NCBI GenBank assembly: GCA_036504075.1
Contig: DASXVX010000008.1
Coordinates: 1 to 64,000 of the forward strand
Source: DASXVX01 sp036504075
Lineage (GTDB): Bacteria > Bacillota > Sulfobacillia > Symbiobacteriales > Symbiobacteriaceae
Length of the DNA stretch: 64,000 nt
Reading direction: 5' to 3'
The stretch's first letter is position 1, and each line of letters starts with the position of its first letter. This document shows positions 15,367 through 24,667 of the stretch, piece by piece. The notes below the pieces were generated by a model. The model ran no database searches, was not told the origin of the DNA, and saw only the letters and a list, made by a program, of their open reading frames with translations. The translations under genes and the position numbers were made by a program.

Positions 15367-16578
15367 TCACTCCTTGTCTGCAGGCTTCAATGCCGCTTCC
15401 GTGTAACTATTGGCGGCATTCCAGAGCAGAAATTCCTTGAAGCCGGCGTCGTACGTCGCCTGGATCTGGTCCCGGACTTCCTTGACTCCGTACGGATAGC
15501 CCCAGGAGAAGTCCTGCAGCCAGGGCCGCATGGTCACCTTGTCGGTCTGCCCGGCTTTGGCCCAGCGGTCTTTGGCGTCGAGCATCGACCGGTAGACCGT
15601 CTGATACGGCATGGCGTTGGGATTGCTGAGGCCCAGGTTGCCGGAGATGTAATGGCTCGGGTAGACCATGGGCGAAAGGTAATCCACCGCGCCGGACAGC
15701 TCTTCCAGGTGCTGCCCGATACCCATGTCATCGCTGGCCGTGGTCACCAGGCCGAAGGCGTCGGCGCTGACCCAAACCCCGTAGGGGCGCAATTCCTTGC
15801 GGGCGTATGCCAGAAAGTCGGCAATAACCTGGGCCTTCGCCCGGCTGTCCTGACCCGGGTAAACAATCTGGCTCAGGTCGCCGTCGGTCGGGAAACGCAC
15901 GTAGTCAAACTGAATCTCGTCGAAGCCGGCCAATGCCGCACCGCGGGCGATGTCGACAATGTAGTCCCAGGCGCCCCGATGATAGGGGTTCAGCCAGGGC
16001 ACGCCGTTGTAGTCCCGCCAAATCCCGCCGCCGGTCCTGGCCACCGCGAGGTCCGGACGGTACTTTGGCACGAAGGAGTCCTTAAAGGTCACCACGCGGG
16101 CAATGCCATACACATGCTTCGCCTTGAGTTGGCTGGTGAAGGCATTGAGGTCTTTCAGGTCCGGGCTGACGGAGCCGGCCGCCTTGGCAATGGGCTGATC
16201 CGTCTCGTAGGTAATATTTCCCCAATCGTCCTTTACATTCACAACCAGGGCGTTCAGTTCCGTCCGGTCGATGAGGCCGAGCAGTTCGTTCAGCTTGGCC
16301 GGATTAGCCGCCGAGTACGACGTGGCGTAAATGCCCTTCACGGTCACCCGCGGGGGCACCAGTTTTGCTTCCGTGGCGGCCCACCCCTGGCGAATCTGAT
16401 CCATGGACACGAACGCCGACACCGGACCGGGCTGGTACGTATACGGCTTGGCGCTTTCCCTGGCTCCAGCCATGGCGGCAGGCCGGGAGCACCCGGCCAG
16501 CAGCAGTGCCAGCACAGCGGCCGCAAGCAGCCGACGGGAGCGGTCTTCGACCTTCAGGGAACAGTCGTTTATCTGCAT
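15367..16578 (-). CDS. lipoprotein, DUF4015 putative glycoside hydrolase
   Basis: 403 residues. A signal peptide with lipobox LLAGC (around residue 30) predicts a membrane-anchored lipoprotein. The mature part is a TIM-barrel-like DUF4015 domain: VKGIYATSYSA, LNALVVNVKDDWG, WLNPYHRGAWDYIVDIA, FDEIQFDYVRFPTDG, VSADAFGLV and VDYLSPMVYPSHY. The Asp in FDEIQFDYVRFP and the WVSADAFG Asp are probable active-site acids. Substrate is unknown; a polysaccharide or cell-wall glycan is likely by family. ATG at 16578 follows GGAGGG. It follows the amidohydrolase gene by 51 bases, so the two may be co-transcribed. Confidence 0.85.
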   Translation of the reverse strand: MQINDCSLKVEDRSRRLLAAAVLALLLAGCSRPAAMAGARESAKPYTYQPGPVSAFVSMDQIRQGWAATEAKLVPPRVTVKGIYATSYSAANPAKLNELLGLIDRTELNALVVNVKDDWGNITYETDQPIAKAAGSVSPDLKDLNAFTSQLKAKHVYGIARVVTFKDSFVPKYRPDLAVARTGGGIWRDYNGVPWLNPYHRGAWDYIVDIARGAALAGFDEIQFDYVRFPTDGDLSQIVYPGQDSRAKAQVIADFLAYARKELRPYGVWVSADAFGLVTTASDDMGIGQHLEELSGAVDYLSPMVYPSHYISGNLGLSNPNAMPYQTVYRSMLDAKDRWAKAGQTDKVTMRPWLQDFSWGYPYGVKEVRDQIQATYDAGFKEFLLWNAANSYTEAALKPADKE

Positions 16579-16629
16579 GGGTCCAAACCCTCCGGAATGC
16601 CAAGATTCAACAAGTACCGGCAACGATCA

Positions 16630-18207
16630 TTACAGTTCGCCAAAAACCAGATGCCCGCCTACGACGGTCGCCAGTGGGCGGACGGCCCGGAGCACGTCTT
16701 CGGCACCGGACGAGAGATCATGGCTCAGAACGACAAAATCCGCCAGTTTTCCGACCGAGATGGAGCCTTTCAGCCGCTCCTCCCCGGAGGCGTAGGCGGC
16801 GCCCAGGGTGAAGCCATGGAGCGCCTCGGCCAGCGTGAGCCGCTGTTCCGGATACCACGGGTCCGACTCCGGCTCATCCAGCCGCTTCCGCCAGACGGCG
16901 GCGTAAATGCCGGCCAGCGGGTCGAGAATCTCCACCGGCACGTCCGAACCGAAAGCCAGCCGGGCGCCGGAGTTTAGCAGGCTCTTGAAGGCGTAGGCCA
17001 GGCGGCCCCGCCGGCCCCAGTGCTTGTCGGCGATGTAGCGGTCGGACGGCGCATGGCTCGGTTGGACCGAGGCGATGATGCCCAACGAGGCAAACCGCGG
17101 CAAATCCTCCGGGGTGAGCAGTTGGGCATGCTCGATCCGGTGGCGCAGTCCCTTCTCCCGAGACTGGGCGTGAACTTTTTCGATGGCGTTCAGGACAATG
17201 CGATTGGCGGCATCCCCGATGGCGTGGACCGCTACTGCCAAATCGTGCCGGACAGCGCGGGCGACCAGGTCATCCAACTCTTCAGGAGTATGCGTGGGCA
17301 CCCCCAGGTATCCCGGGCGCCCCGCAAAGGGCTCCAGCATGTGGGCCGTCTGGGAGCCGAGGGAGCCGTCGGCGAAGAGCTTCAGGCAGCCCACCCGCAG
17401 CCACTCATTGCCGAACCCGGTGGTGAGTCCCGCCCCGGCGGCGTGGTCCAGCGCCGATTCCTGCACCTGCTTGAAGACCCGCAGCGTCAGCTCGCCTCGA
17501 CCCAGGAGCGTCTGCAGGGCATGGAAGCAGTCGGCCGGGTCCATGTCGTGCACACCGGTCACGCCCACGGCGTGGGCGGCCCGGACGCCCCGGCGCAAGG
17601 CCTCCGCGTATTCGGCCTGGCTGCGGCCGGGCACCACGGCCCGGATGAGTTCCTGGGCGTTCTCCTTGAAGATGCCGGTGGGCTCCCCGTGCTCGTCCCG
17701 CTCGAACGTCCCGCCCACGGGGCAGTCCGTGCCCGCGGTCACGCCCGCCAGGCGCATCGCCTGGGAGTTGACCCAAACGGTGTGGCCGTCCTTGCTGCCG
17801 ATGATTACCGGGTGGTCCGGCGCCACGCCGTCCAGGTCGAAACGGCTTGGCCACCGGTCCCAGGTGTTCGCGTTAAAGCCATACCCCCTGATCCAGGCGC
17901 CCGGCGGCAAATCGGCGGTCCGTGCTCGCACCTGCGAGAGCGCGGCCTCCAGGGTGCGGACGCCCTCCAGGTTAACGTCGGTCAGTCCGAAGCTGAACCA
18001 GGAGAAATGGGTGTGGGCGTCGATGAGACCAGGCAGCACGGTCCGGCCATGCAAATCTACCGTCCGGTCGCCCGCTCCGATGAGTCCCGTAAGTTCGTGC
18101 CCGGCGCCCACGGCCAGGAACCGGCCGTCTTCGACCACAAAGGCCGCCGCGTGGGGCAGCGTTGGATCGACCGTTAAAACCCGGCCGTTCCGATAGAGTG
18201 TACGCAT
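16630..18207 (-). CDS. metal-dependent amidohydrolase, YtcJ-like
   Basis: 525 residues of the Amidohydrolase_3 family. Key features are the metal-binding DAHTHFSWF near residue 65, GSKDGHTVWVNSQAM, GVTGVHDMDPADCF, FADGSLGSQTAHML, AVHAIGDAAN, RIEHAQLL and FGSDVPVEILDPLAGIY. Proteins of this type hydrolyse N-acyl or N-formyl compounds; the substrate cannot be read from sequence. The frame starts with an ATG close behind a G-rich element. The gene is divergent from the 68-residue protein at 18253. Confidence 0.88.
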   Translation of the reverse strand: MRTLYRNGRVLTVDPTLPHAAAFVVEDGRFLAVGAGHELTGLIGAGDRTVDLHGRTVLPGLIDAHTHFSWFSFGLTDVNLEGVRTLEAALSQVRARTADLPPGAWIRGYGFNANTWDRWPSRFDLDGVAPDHPVIIGSKDGHTVWVNSQAMRLAGVTAGTDCPVGGTFERDEHGEPTGIFKENAQELIRAVVPGRSQAEYAEALRRGVRAAHAVGVTGVHDMDPADCFHALQTLLGRGELTLRVFKQVQESALDHAAGAGLTTGFGNEWLRVGCLKLFADGSLGSQTAHMLEPFAGRPGYLGVPTHTPEELDDLVARAVRHDLAVAVHAIGDAANRIVLNAIEKVHAQSREKGLRHRIEHAQLLTPEDLPRFASLGIIASVQPSHAPSDRYIADKHWGRRGRLAYAFKSLLNSGARLAFGSDVPVEILDPLAGIYAAVWRKRLDEPESDPWYPEQRLTLAEALHGFTLGAAYASGEERLKGSISVGKLADFVVLSHDLSSGAEDVLRAVRPLATVVGGHLVFGEL

Positions 18208-18252
18208 TCCTGTCGTCCCCTTTCGCGTAGACTATCCCTGAGGTGATGCAGC

Positions 18253-18459
18253 ATGGACCATCAGCGTGGGACCGATCCGACCCCGCAGGGACGTACGCCG
18301 CATTTCGTCCACCATCCGAAATTGAGCCCGCCCGCGGGCTTCGAAGAGGGCAAGTATGAGAACAGCGCCCCCGGACCCGCGGTCAAGGAAGATGGGGTCT
18401 ACTTCTTCGGCTATAAGCGGGATGAAGCTTACCAGCCCGAGTCCGCCAAGGAACTGTAA
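18253..18459 (+). CDS. small hydrophilic protein, unknown
   Basis: A 68-residue protein without a recognisable family. It is rich in Pro, Gly, His, Lys and Glu, has no cysteine and no hydrophobic segment; a YFFGYKRDEAYQPES stretch near the end is the most ordered-looking part. The ATG follows GAGGTGATGCAGC and the gene is closed by a terminator (18482-18513). Similar in style to the small proteins at 12437 and 30632, but without an alignable motif. Confidence 0.6.
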   Translation: MDHQRGTDPTPQGRTPHFVHHPKLSPPAGFEEGKYENSAPGPAVKEDGVYFFGYKRDEAYQPESAKEL

Positions 18460-18481
18460 GCCTGACGGAGCTGCCACCTGT

Positions 18482-18513
18482 GAGTCCGGCGAAACCCGCC
18501 GGGCTCTTGCTTT
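18482..18513 (+). terminator. terminator of the 68-residue gene
   Basis: GAGTCCGGC (18482-18490) pairs with GCCGGGCTC (18498-18506, one G-T pair), followed by TTGCTTT. Confidence 0.7.
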
Positions 18514-18550
18514 ATGCCCGCCGCCCGGCTGCTTTTTCCCGCCGCCGGGC

Positions 18551-19210
18551 CTAGCGCCCCAGGACGAGCGCTACGAGGTCCGCGGGCCGCTCCAGCCAGT
18601 AGTGCGGCCGGGATTCCTGGTCCAGCGTCTGCCGGTCTTGTACGGTCCAGCCTACGGCCGCCGTGCGCAACCCGGCGTTATGCCCACACAGGATGTCATA
18701 CTTGCTGTCGCCCACCATGAGCACGTCCGGACCCGGCTGCACGGCCAGCCGCTGCAGGGCCAGCAGCGCCGGCTCCGCTTCCGGCTTGTGCACCGTGGTC
18801 TCATCCATGCCGACTACCGCGGCGAAGTACTGCTCCAGCCCGCTGACCCGCAGGCCCCGCCGGGCCATGTCCGACCGCTTGGAGGTCACGATCCCCAGCA
18901 GTACTCCGGCCGCGTGCAGCTCCGCCACGGCTTCGGGGACGCCCGGAAACTGCCGGATCAGCCGGTCGTGATTCGCGACGTTGTACGTCCGGTAGAAATC
19001 GACCAGTTCCTGCCCCCGCCCCGGGCCGAAATAGTCCATGGTGGCAGGCAGCGGCTCCCCGAAATGCGGGAAAATCTCTGCCGCCGGCACCTCCCGCCCC
19101 AGGTTCTCCCGGAAGGTATGCTGAAAGCAGGTCACAATCAAATGGTTTGTGTCAATCAAAGTCCCGTCCAGATCGAACAGGACTACCCGGAACGCCGGTT
19201 TGGTCAACAT
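18551..19210 (-). CDS. ppaX: HAD hydrolase, PpaX-like pyrophosphatase
   Basis: 219 residues of the HAD superfamily. Motif I FDLDGTLIDTN, motif II VTSKR, the motif III lysine in HKPEAEP and motif IV MVGDSKYDI are intact. The N-terminal DTNHLIVTCFQHTF resembles Bacillus PpaX, which hydrolyses the pyrophosphate released by HPr kinase/phosphorylase; phosphoglycolate phosphatase is the alternative. I start at the ATG at 19210, behind AGGTG. The gene is divergent from the DUF457 membrane gene. Confidence 0.78.
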   Translation of the reverse strand: MLTKPAFRVVLFDLDGTLIDTNHLIVTCFQHTFRENLGREVPAAEIFPHFGEPLPATMDYFGPGRGQELVDFYRTYNVANHDRLIRQFPGVPEAVAELHAAGVLLGIVTSKRSDMARRGLRVSGLEQYFAAVVGMDETTVHKPEAEPALLALQRLAVQPGPDVLMVGDSKYDILCGHNAGLRTAAVGWTVQDRQTLDQESRPHYWLERPADLVALVLGR

Positions 19211-19360
19211 TAACACCTACACGTTTTATACTGAAAGACAACACCTCTGATCTTCTCTATACGAATATAGATACCCTGTCGGAGCAAGCAGGTTTTGCCT
19301 CGCGGCAAAAAGGCCCACCCTCTCCGCCTGCCGAAGTGCAGTGACGGAGGAGGTGTACCC

Positions 19361-20116
19361 ATGGCTCAGGTTGGGATACACGCACTCACCGGACTGGTGT
19401 TGGGCGAAGCCTTGTTGAGCGGGTCCGTCCCGAGCCGTACCCGACAGCGGGCGCTCATATTCGGCTACGTGCTGGGCAACATTGTGCCCGACCTGGATTA
19501 CCTGGCCGCCGTCGGTGCGTACCCGGTGAGCCATACCCTGGCACTGCACCTGCATCGCGGCTTCTCACACAGCCTGTTGGCGGCGCTGGCGTTGCTGGTC
19601 GGTTTCTTCGTCTCCTCGTGGCTCATGGACGACCCGTACTTGCGCTACCTGGGTTATGGCCTGGCGGCCGGCGTGGCCACCCATATGGCCCTGGACATCT
19701 TCGTCTGGTTCGCGCCGGTGGACGTTTTCTGGCCGGCCAGCGAGTTCGGCATCATTCCGCCGGTAAACCTCTGGTGGTGGTACAACGCGCCGGTGCTGGT
19801 CGGCAGACTGCTGGGGGCATTCGAGTTCGGCGCTTTCGGCCTGTACTACGACCACCTGGCGAAGCTGGCCATCTCTTACCGGACCGACCTGGATGCGGTG
19901 GCATCCCTGGAGCGCATGGCCACCGTCTGCTGGATTACCTGGGCCGTGCTGTCGGCCCTGTCGCTCGACGTGAAGGCCGACACGTACGATATCTGGTTTT
20001 ACATCCCCATGGGTCTCATTTTCATGCCCTCCTGCCTGTACCTCACCTGGCGATGCCAGGCGACCATCGAGCAAGTGGGCCTGGTTGGCGCTCCGCTGGG
20101 CGACGACGACGAATAG
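19361..20116 (+). CDS. membrane protein of the DUF457/YdjM metal-dependent hydrolase family
   Basis: 251 residues with about five membrane segments. YdjM-family hallmarks are an early conserved His (GIHALTG), GNIVPDLDYL, HRGFSHSL and a later THMALDIF; the Asp and His residues at the membrane face form the putative metal site. Biochemical function is unproven for the family. ATG at 19361 follows GGAGGAGG; an upstream ATG at 19295 gives a basic extension without merit. It ends in an acidic tail (GDDDE) and is closed by a long terminator after two tandem repeats. Confidence 0.82.
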   Translation: MAQVGIHALTGLVLGEALLSGSVPSRTRQRALIFGYVLGNIVPDLDYLAAVGAYPVSHTLALHLHRGFSHSLLAALALLVGFFVSSWLMDDPYLRYLGYGLAAGVATHMALDIFVWFAPVDVFWPASEFGIIPPVNLWWWYNAPVLVGRLLGAFEFGAFGLYYDHLAKLAISYRTDLDAVASLERMATVCWITWAVLSALSLDVKADTYDIWFYIPMGLIFMPSCLYLTWRCQATIEQVGLVGAPLGDDDE

Positions 20117-20124
20117 CCCGAGCC

Positions 20125-20194
20125 GCGGCCAACCTCGGCGGCCAACCTCGGCGGCCAACCTCCGGTTGCCGCGGGTTGCCGCGGGTTGCCCGCG
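20125..20194. repeat. two adjacent tandem repeats
   Basis: Three copies of the 13-mer GCGGCCAACCTCG (20125-20163, the last base altered) run directly into three copies of GGTTGCCGCG (20164-20194, the last with an inserted C). They lie in the 3' untranslated region between the DUF457 gene and its terminator. Confidence 0.85.
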
Positions 20195-20232
20195 AAAGAG
20201 GAGCGAACCCCTGGGGGGCTCGCTCCTCTTTT
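20195..20232. terminator. bidirectional terminator
   Basis: AAAGAGGAGCGA (20195-20206) pairs perfectly with TCGCTCCTCTTT (20220-20231), leaving T runs in either direction. It lies between the converging DUF457 and ferredoxin genes. Confidence 0.88.
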
Positions 20233-20246
20233 GATTTGACCTCGAA

Positions 20247-20696
20247 TCAGGCCCGGCCTTCCTGAGCGGCGATCGGATGGAGTTCGCCCGGCGGCACCAC
20301 GATAATGGCGCCCTTCGCGCAGACCTCTTCGCACTCCTTACACCCCACGCAGGCGTTCGGCCGCGTCAGGACCGCCGTGCCGAAGAACTGGCCTTCGCCC
20401 GCCAGCTCCAGACAGTCGAACGGGCAAATCTCCACGCAAAAGTCGCAACCCGTGCACGAAGCGGGATCGATGACCGGCTTCGGCCAATCGGCCCGCTTGG
20501 GAATCCGGGGCTTGTAGACGCCAAACTCGTCGGCAATGGCCAGAACCGGGCAAGACCGCACGCAAGCGTCGCAGTCAATGCAAAGCTTGGGGTCAATATA
20601 ATGAAGCAGCTTCCGCTCGCCGCTGATGGCCTCTGTCGGGCAGACCGTGACGCAAGCGGTACAGCCGATACACTTATCATCAATAAAGTGAGACAT
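20247..20696 (-). CDS. polyferredoxin with four 4Fe-4S motifs
   Basis: 149 residues with four CxxCxxCxxxC-type motifs: CIGCTACVTVCP, CIDCDACVRSCP, CTGCDFCVEICP and CVGCKECEEVC. The last cluster lacks the terminal Pro. A short hydrophobic-aromatic linker (VYKPRIPKRADWPKP) joins the two pairs. It is a soluble electron carrier or subunit; partners are not encoded next to it, though the respiratory cluster follows downstream. The start ATG follows AGGGGG. Confidence 0.85.
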   Translation of the reverse strand: MSHFIDDKCIGCTACVTVCPTEAISGERKLLHYIDPKLCIDCDACVRSCPVLAIADEFGVYKPRIPKRADWPKPVIDPASCTGCDFCVEICPFDCLELAGEGQFFGTAVLTRPNACVGCKECEEVCAKGAIIVVPPGELHPIAAQEGRA

Positions 20697-20727
20697 TGCC
20701 TATCCCCCTTCGTTTGCCGATTCGAGC

Positions 20728-21366
20728 CTAAGCGCCGAGACGACGCAGCAGCCGGGTCAATTGAATGCGGTCCTGCTCACTCAGCAGCGGGCGTTCCCAC
20801 AGGGAGCGCACGTGAGCGGCCAGCTGGTCGGCGTTGAGCACCGTGACGCCGGCCACCGTGTACGCCGCGGTGGCCGGCCGCCGGGTCAGCACCACGATCG
20901 GCCGGGACGGCAAGTCGTGGACCGAGTCCCCCAGCGGCCCCTTGACCTCGGGCGCCGCCTCCCCGAGGCGGTCCCGCAGCCAATCTACAGTATTCTGCGC
21001 CCGCCCACGGGCTGCTGCCACCGCAGCGGCAGCCCGTTTCTTGGACCAGTTGCCCGGCGTTTCATCCACACAGACCGCCGCCATGCCACCGGGTCCTACG
21101 ACCAGGTAGTCCGGACGCCCGCCGCCCCGGGAGTACCAGTCGGTCAACACGCAATCCGGCTCCAGCGACTTCAGCGCCGCTTCGGTCTCTTTGAGTCCGG
21201 TCCGGCTCTGCCAGCGGATAGCCGCCATGGTCCCCAGAATGCCCAGCAAGAAAATCGCGAGGACGCCGAACATGTTCATGATTTTCGAACCCGACTGCTC
21301 TGCCGACCGGAAGAACGAGCCGGCCAGCAATGCGATGACGACCAGAGCGATGAGATAACGGCGCAT
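20728..21366 (-). CDS. membrane protein with NERD-like domain
   Basis: 212 residues. Two membrane segments occupy about 4-17 and 31-50. The cytoplasmic part (75-125) resembles a nuclease-related domain: RPDYLVVGPGGMAAVCVDE recalls the NERD core, in which a buried Asp and a later ExK form the nuclease site. The ExK lysine is not evident here (DETPGNWSKK), so catalytic competence is doubtful. It lies between the ferredoxin and the cytochrome c gene, 15 bases from the latter, and is probably part of the same transcript. Confidence 0.55.
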   Translation of the reverse strand: MRRYLIALVVIALLAGSFFRSAEQSGSKIMNMFGVLAIFLLGILGTMAAIRWQSRTGLKETEAALKSLEPDCVLTDWYSRGGGRPDYLVVGPGGMAAVCVDETPGNWSKKRAAAAVAAARGRAQNTVDWLRDRLGEAAPEVKGPLGDSVHDLPSRPIVVLTRRPATAAYTVAGVTVLNADQLAAHVRSLWERPLLSEQDRIQLTRLLRRLGA

Positions 21367-21381
21367 GGTGTAGCCTCCGTT

Positions 21382-22317
21382 TTACTTGAGGCCCATCAAG
21401 TACCGCGCGATGTTGGTAATCTCCGCGTCGGACAGCTTGTTCTTAAACCGCGGCATGTAGTACGGCCCTTCGGAGAGGATCTTGGAATTCAGGTTCAGGT
21501 TCGGGGTAACCGCCGCCCGGTTGGCGCTCCAGTAAACCGGCATGCGCTGTTCGTGCGGCATCGCCTGCGGATGCTCCAGGTCCTTGGGATCCACGTTGGC
21601 GTACTTGATCCAGTTTTCCAGGAAAGCCTGATCGACGCCCCAGGTGCCAACATGGGTCAGATCGGGACCGATTTTGGCGCCCTTGGCTCCGATGGTGTGG
21701 CAGGTCAGGCACTGCGACTTGCCCAGGTTCCGGAGCAGCGCCTTGGCCGACGCATCCACATCGGGATTGGCGGAGTCGGGCAGCGGAATCACGCCGCTGG
21801 CATCCGGCTTCAGGTCCGAGTCCTGTGGCGGCGCATCAGACGTGCCCGGAATGTTCCACTGGCTACCGTCCTTGTTCATGATAAACAGCGCCAGTTGTTT
21901 GATCGCGTCGTCATCCAGCGGGCCGCCGAAATCCCGGCCCCAGGCCGGCATCGCGGTATAGGAGATCCAACTGCCGTCCGGCAGTTGATGCCGCTCGAAC
22001 GTCTGGCTGTTGCCCGGACGACCCTGCCGCAGGGTGTTCGAAATCAGGGTATACACGTCACGGCCGGCCGGCGACGCCGGGTCGACCTGATTGGCCTTAC
22101 GGTTCAGCGGCATGCCAATGACGCCTTCGCCGTGCGGGCCGTGGCACTGAATGCAGTTCTGGGCATAAATCTTGGCGCCATTGAGCACGTACTCGGAATG
22201 CTCCGTGGTTTCCGCCGCACCCATGCGGAATGGTTCCCGGAAACAATTGCCGAGCAGCAGGAGCCCGAGGAGAACGCTCAACAACGATATGATCTTATAT
22301 TTTCGCTCGTTACGCAC
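21382..22317 (-). CDS. diheme cytochrome c of menaquinol-cytochrome c reductase
   Basis: 311 residues with one N-terminal membrane anchor (ISLLSVLLGLLLLG) and two c-type haem sites, CIQCH and CLTCH. Methionine ligands are probably in AMPAWGRDFGG and YYMPRFKNKLSD. The second domain contains a large insertion around the PQAMPHEQRMPVYW segment. It sits downstream of cytochrome b, subunit IV and Rieske genes and takes the place of the haem-c domain that Bacillus QcrC carries fused to subunit IV. The start is a GTG at 22317 with AAAGGAG ahead; a longer frame to 22470 only reads through the 54-residue gene next door. Confidence 0.85.
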   Translation of the reverse strand: MRNERKYKIISLLSVLLGLLLLGNCFREPFRMGAAETTEHSEYVLNGAKIYAQNCIQCHGPHGEGVIGMPLNRKANQVDPASPAGRDVYTLISNTLRQGRPGNSQTFERHQLPDGSWISYTAMPAWGRDFGGPLDDDAIKQLALFIMNKDGSQWNIPGTSDAPPQDSDLKPDASGVIPLPDSANPDVDASAKALLRNLGKSQCLTCHTIGAKGAKIGPDLTHVGTWGVDQAFLENWIKYANVDPKDLEHPQAMPHEQRMPVYWSANRAAVTPNLNLNSKILSEGPYYMPRFKNKLSDAEITNIARYLMGLK

Positions 22318-22355
22318 AGGCCGTGAGCTCCTTTCCCGCGACGGATTCCCGGGAG

Positions 22356-22520
22356 CTAGTAGTCGCCAATCCAGCGCTGGATGAAATAGACCGTGATCAA
22401 CGTGCCCACAAACAGTACGAAGACCAGAAGCAGCTCCATCGCCTCGGACACGTGGATACCGTGGTACCACGGCGAGTGGATCGAGGATTCACCTTCCAGC
22501 AGGAGATTCAAAAAAGTCAT
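22356..22520 (-). CDS. 54-residue membrane protein in the bc-complex operon
   Basis: A short frame reading MTFLNLLLEGE... with one membrane helix (about 28-46, MELLLVFVLFVGTLITVYF) and a conserved-looking SPWYHGIHVSEAME ahead of it. ATG at 22520 follows AAGGGGGG at nine bases. It lies between the Rieske and cytochrome c genes, 14 and 38 bases from them, in the same direction. The single-helix topology suits a small accessory subunit of the menaquinol:cytochrome c reductase. I know no named family for it. Confidence 0.72.
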   Translation of the reverse strand: MTFLNLLLEGESSIHSPWYHGIHVSEAMELLLVFVLFVGTLITVYFIQRWIGDY

Positions 22521-22534
22521 GTCAGATGCCCCCC

Positions 22535-23068
22535 TTACACTTTGGTCGCCTGGGTGGGCTCATACTTGGTCCGCTGATGGATTTTGCCGGTGTTGACGAC
22601 GATCGTACCGTCTTTCCCGACTTCCATCTCCATGTAATCCAGGGGGCGGGGCGCCGGCCCGGCGACGTTTTGCCCGGTAATGTCATAGTGCGAACCGTGG
22701 CAAGGGCACATGAACAGGTTCTCGCCCTGCACCCAGGGAACGGTGCAGCCCAAGTGGACGCACTTCCAGTACAGGGCCATCAGCCCGTCGTCCGTGCGGG
22801 TCAGGTAGAACTTGCCCTCGCGCACCGGGAGCACTTCGCCGACTTTGATCTCGGCGAGCTTTTTGGGCACCGGGATGGGAGCGCCGAAACCCGTCAGTTT
22901 GATCGGCCAGAACATCAACCCGCTGCCGCCGGCTGCCGCGCCGAAGAACATGCCAATGGTGGTAAACATGCTACCACGGAGGAACTGGCGCTTCGTAACC
23001 CCCTCAGCAGGGGCAGCTGCGGGAGGAGCAGCGGCGCCTGCCGGGACCTTTTTATCATGATCGGCCAT
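22535..23068 (-). CDS. qcrA: Rieske iron-sulfur subunit (QcrA)
   Basis: 177 residues. A Pro/Ala-rich N-terminus and a twin-Arg-free membrane helix (about 32-54) anchor it. The Rieske [2Fe-2S] motifs are CVHLGC and CPCHGSHYD. It transfers electrons from menaquinol at the b subunit to the diheme cytochrome c encoded downstream. The ATG follows a GA-rich Shine-Dalgarno. The order cytochrome b, subunit IV, Rieske, cytochrome c differs from Bacillus, where qcrA comes first. Confidence 0.93.
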   Translation of the reverse strand: MADHDKKVPAGAAAPPAAAPAEGVTKRQFLRGSMFTTIGMFFGAAAGGSGLMFWPIKLTGFGAPIPVPKKLAEIKVGEVLPVREGKFYLTRTDDGLMALYWKCVHLGCTVPWVQGENLFMCPCHGSHYDITGQNVAGPAPRPLDYMEMEVGKDGTIVVNTGKIHQRTKYEPTQATKV

Positions 23069-23110
23069 ATCGCTTCACCCTTCCCTTTCAGGTTATCGCT
23101 GCCCTGCCGA

Positions 23111-23878
<768 letters not shown>

Positions 23879-23890
23879 GTGGTCCCCTCC

Positions 23891-24667
23891 CTACTTCTCG
23901 ACTGTCACTTGCGGCGCGTTCAGCGGGGTCGTCTCGCCATCCTCGTCGTACGGGATGGGCGTCGAGATGCCGCCGTCCTTGCGGATGCGCCAGAAGTGCA
24001 TGGCCATCAGGGCGATACATGCCAGCGGCAGCAGAATGACGTGCAGGGTGTACCAGCGGATCAGGGTCGCCGGGCCGATGTCGTAGCCGCCAAGGAGCGC
24101 CTGCTGGACGTAGGTGCCGACCACAGGCGAAACCTTCGCCATGTTGGAGCCGACGGTGATGGCCCAGAACGCAAGCTGATCCCAGGGCAGCAGGTAGCCG
24201 GTAAAGGAGAGCAACACGGTGATCAGGAACAGCACGACGCCGATCACCCAGTTAAACTCGCGGGGCGATTTGTAGGAACCGGTGAAGAAAACCCGGGTCA
24301 TGTGCAGCCAGACGGAAATGACCATGGCGTGTGCCGCCCACCGGTGCATATTGCGGGCGAACGGGCCGAAAATGACGTTGGTGTTCAGCAGGTGCATCGA
24401 TTGGTAGCCGTGCGGCACCGCCGGCACATAGTAGAACATGAGCCACACGCCGGTAACCGTCAGGATCAGGAACATGAGCAGGCTCAAGCCGCCGAGACCC
24501 CACGTGTAGTTCACACGCACGGCGCGGCGGGGTAATTTGACCGGGTGCAGGTGGAGCACCACACTGTTCAGAATTACCAGGACCTGGTTACGAGGAGTGT
24601 CGGGATAATCATTGCGGTAGATCGACTTATACAGCGTGGTATTCTTCATTTTTGTCCAAAGACCCAC
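23891..24667 (-). CDS. qcrB: cytochrome b6-type subunit (QcrB)
   Basis: 258 residues, four membrane helices, with two pairs of haem-binding histidines: HRWAAHAM and WLHMTRV in helix II, HVILLPLACIALMAMHFWR in helix IV. The quinol-site region FTGYLLPWDQLAFWA is present. It forms the core of the menaquinol:cytochrome c reductase with subunit IV and Rieske. I start at a GTG (24667) behind GGGAGGTG, giving the family-like MGLWTKMKNTTLYKS; the longer frame is unlikely. It heads the five-gene reductase operon. Confidence 0.93.
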   Translation of the reverse strand: MGLWTKMKNTTLYKSIYRNDYPDTPRNQVLVILNSVVLHLHPVKLPRRAVRVNYTWGLGGLSLLMFLILTVTGVWLMFYYVPAVPHGYQSMHLLNTNVIFGPFARNMHRWAAHAMVISVWLHMTRVFFTGSYKSPREFNWVIGVVLFLITVLLSFTGYLLPWDQLAFWAITVGSNMAKVSPVVGTYVQQALLGGYDIGPATLIRWYTLHVILLPLACIALMAMHFWRIRKDGGISTPIPYDEDGETTPLNAPQVTVEK

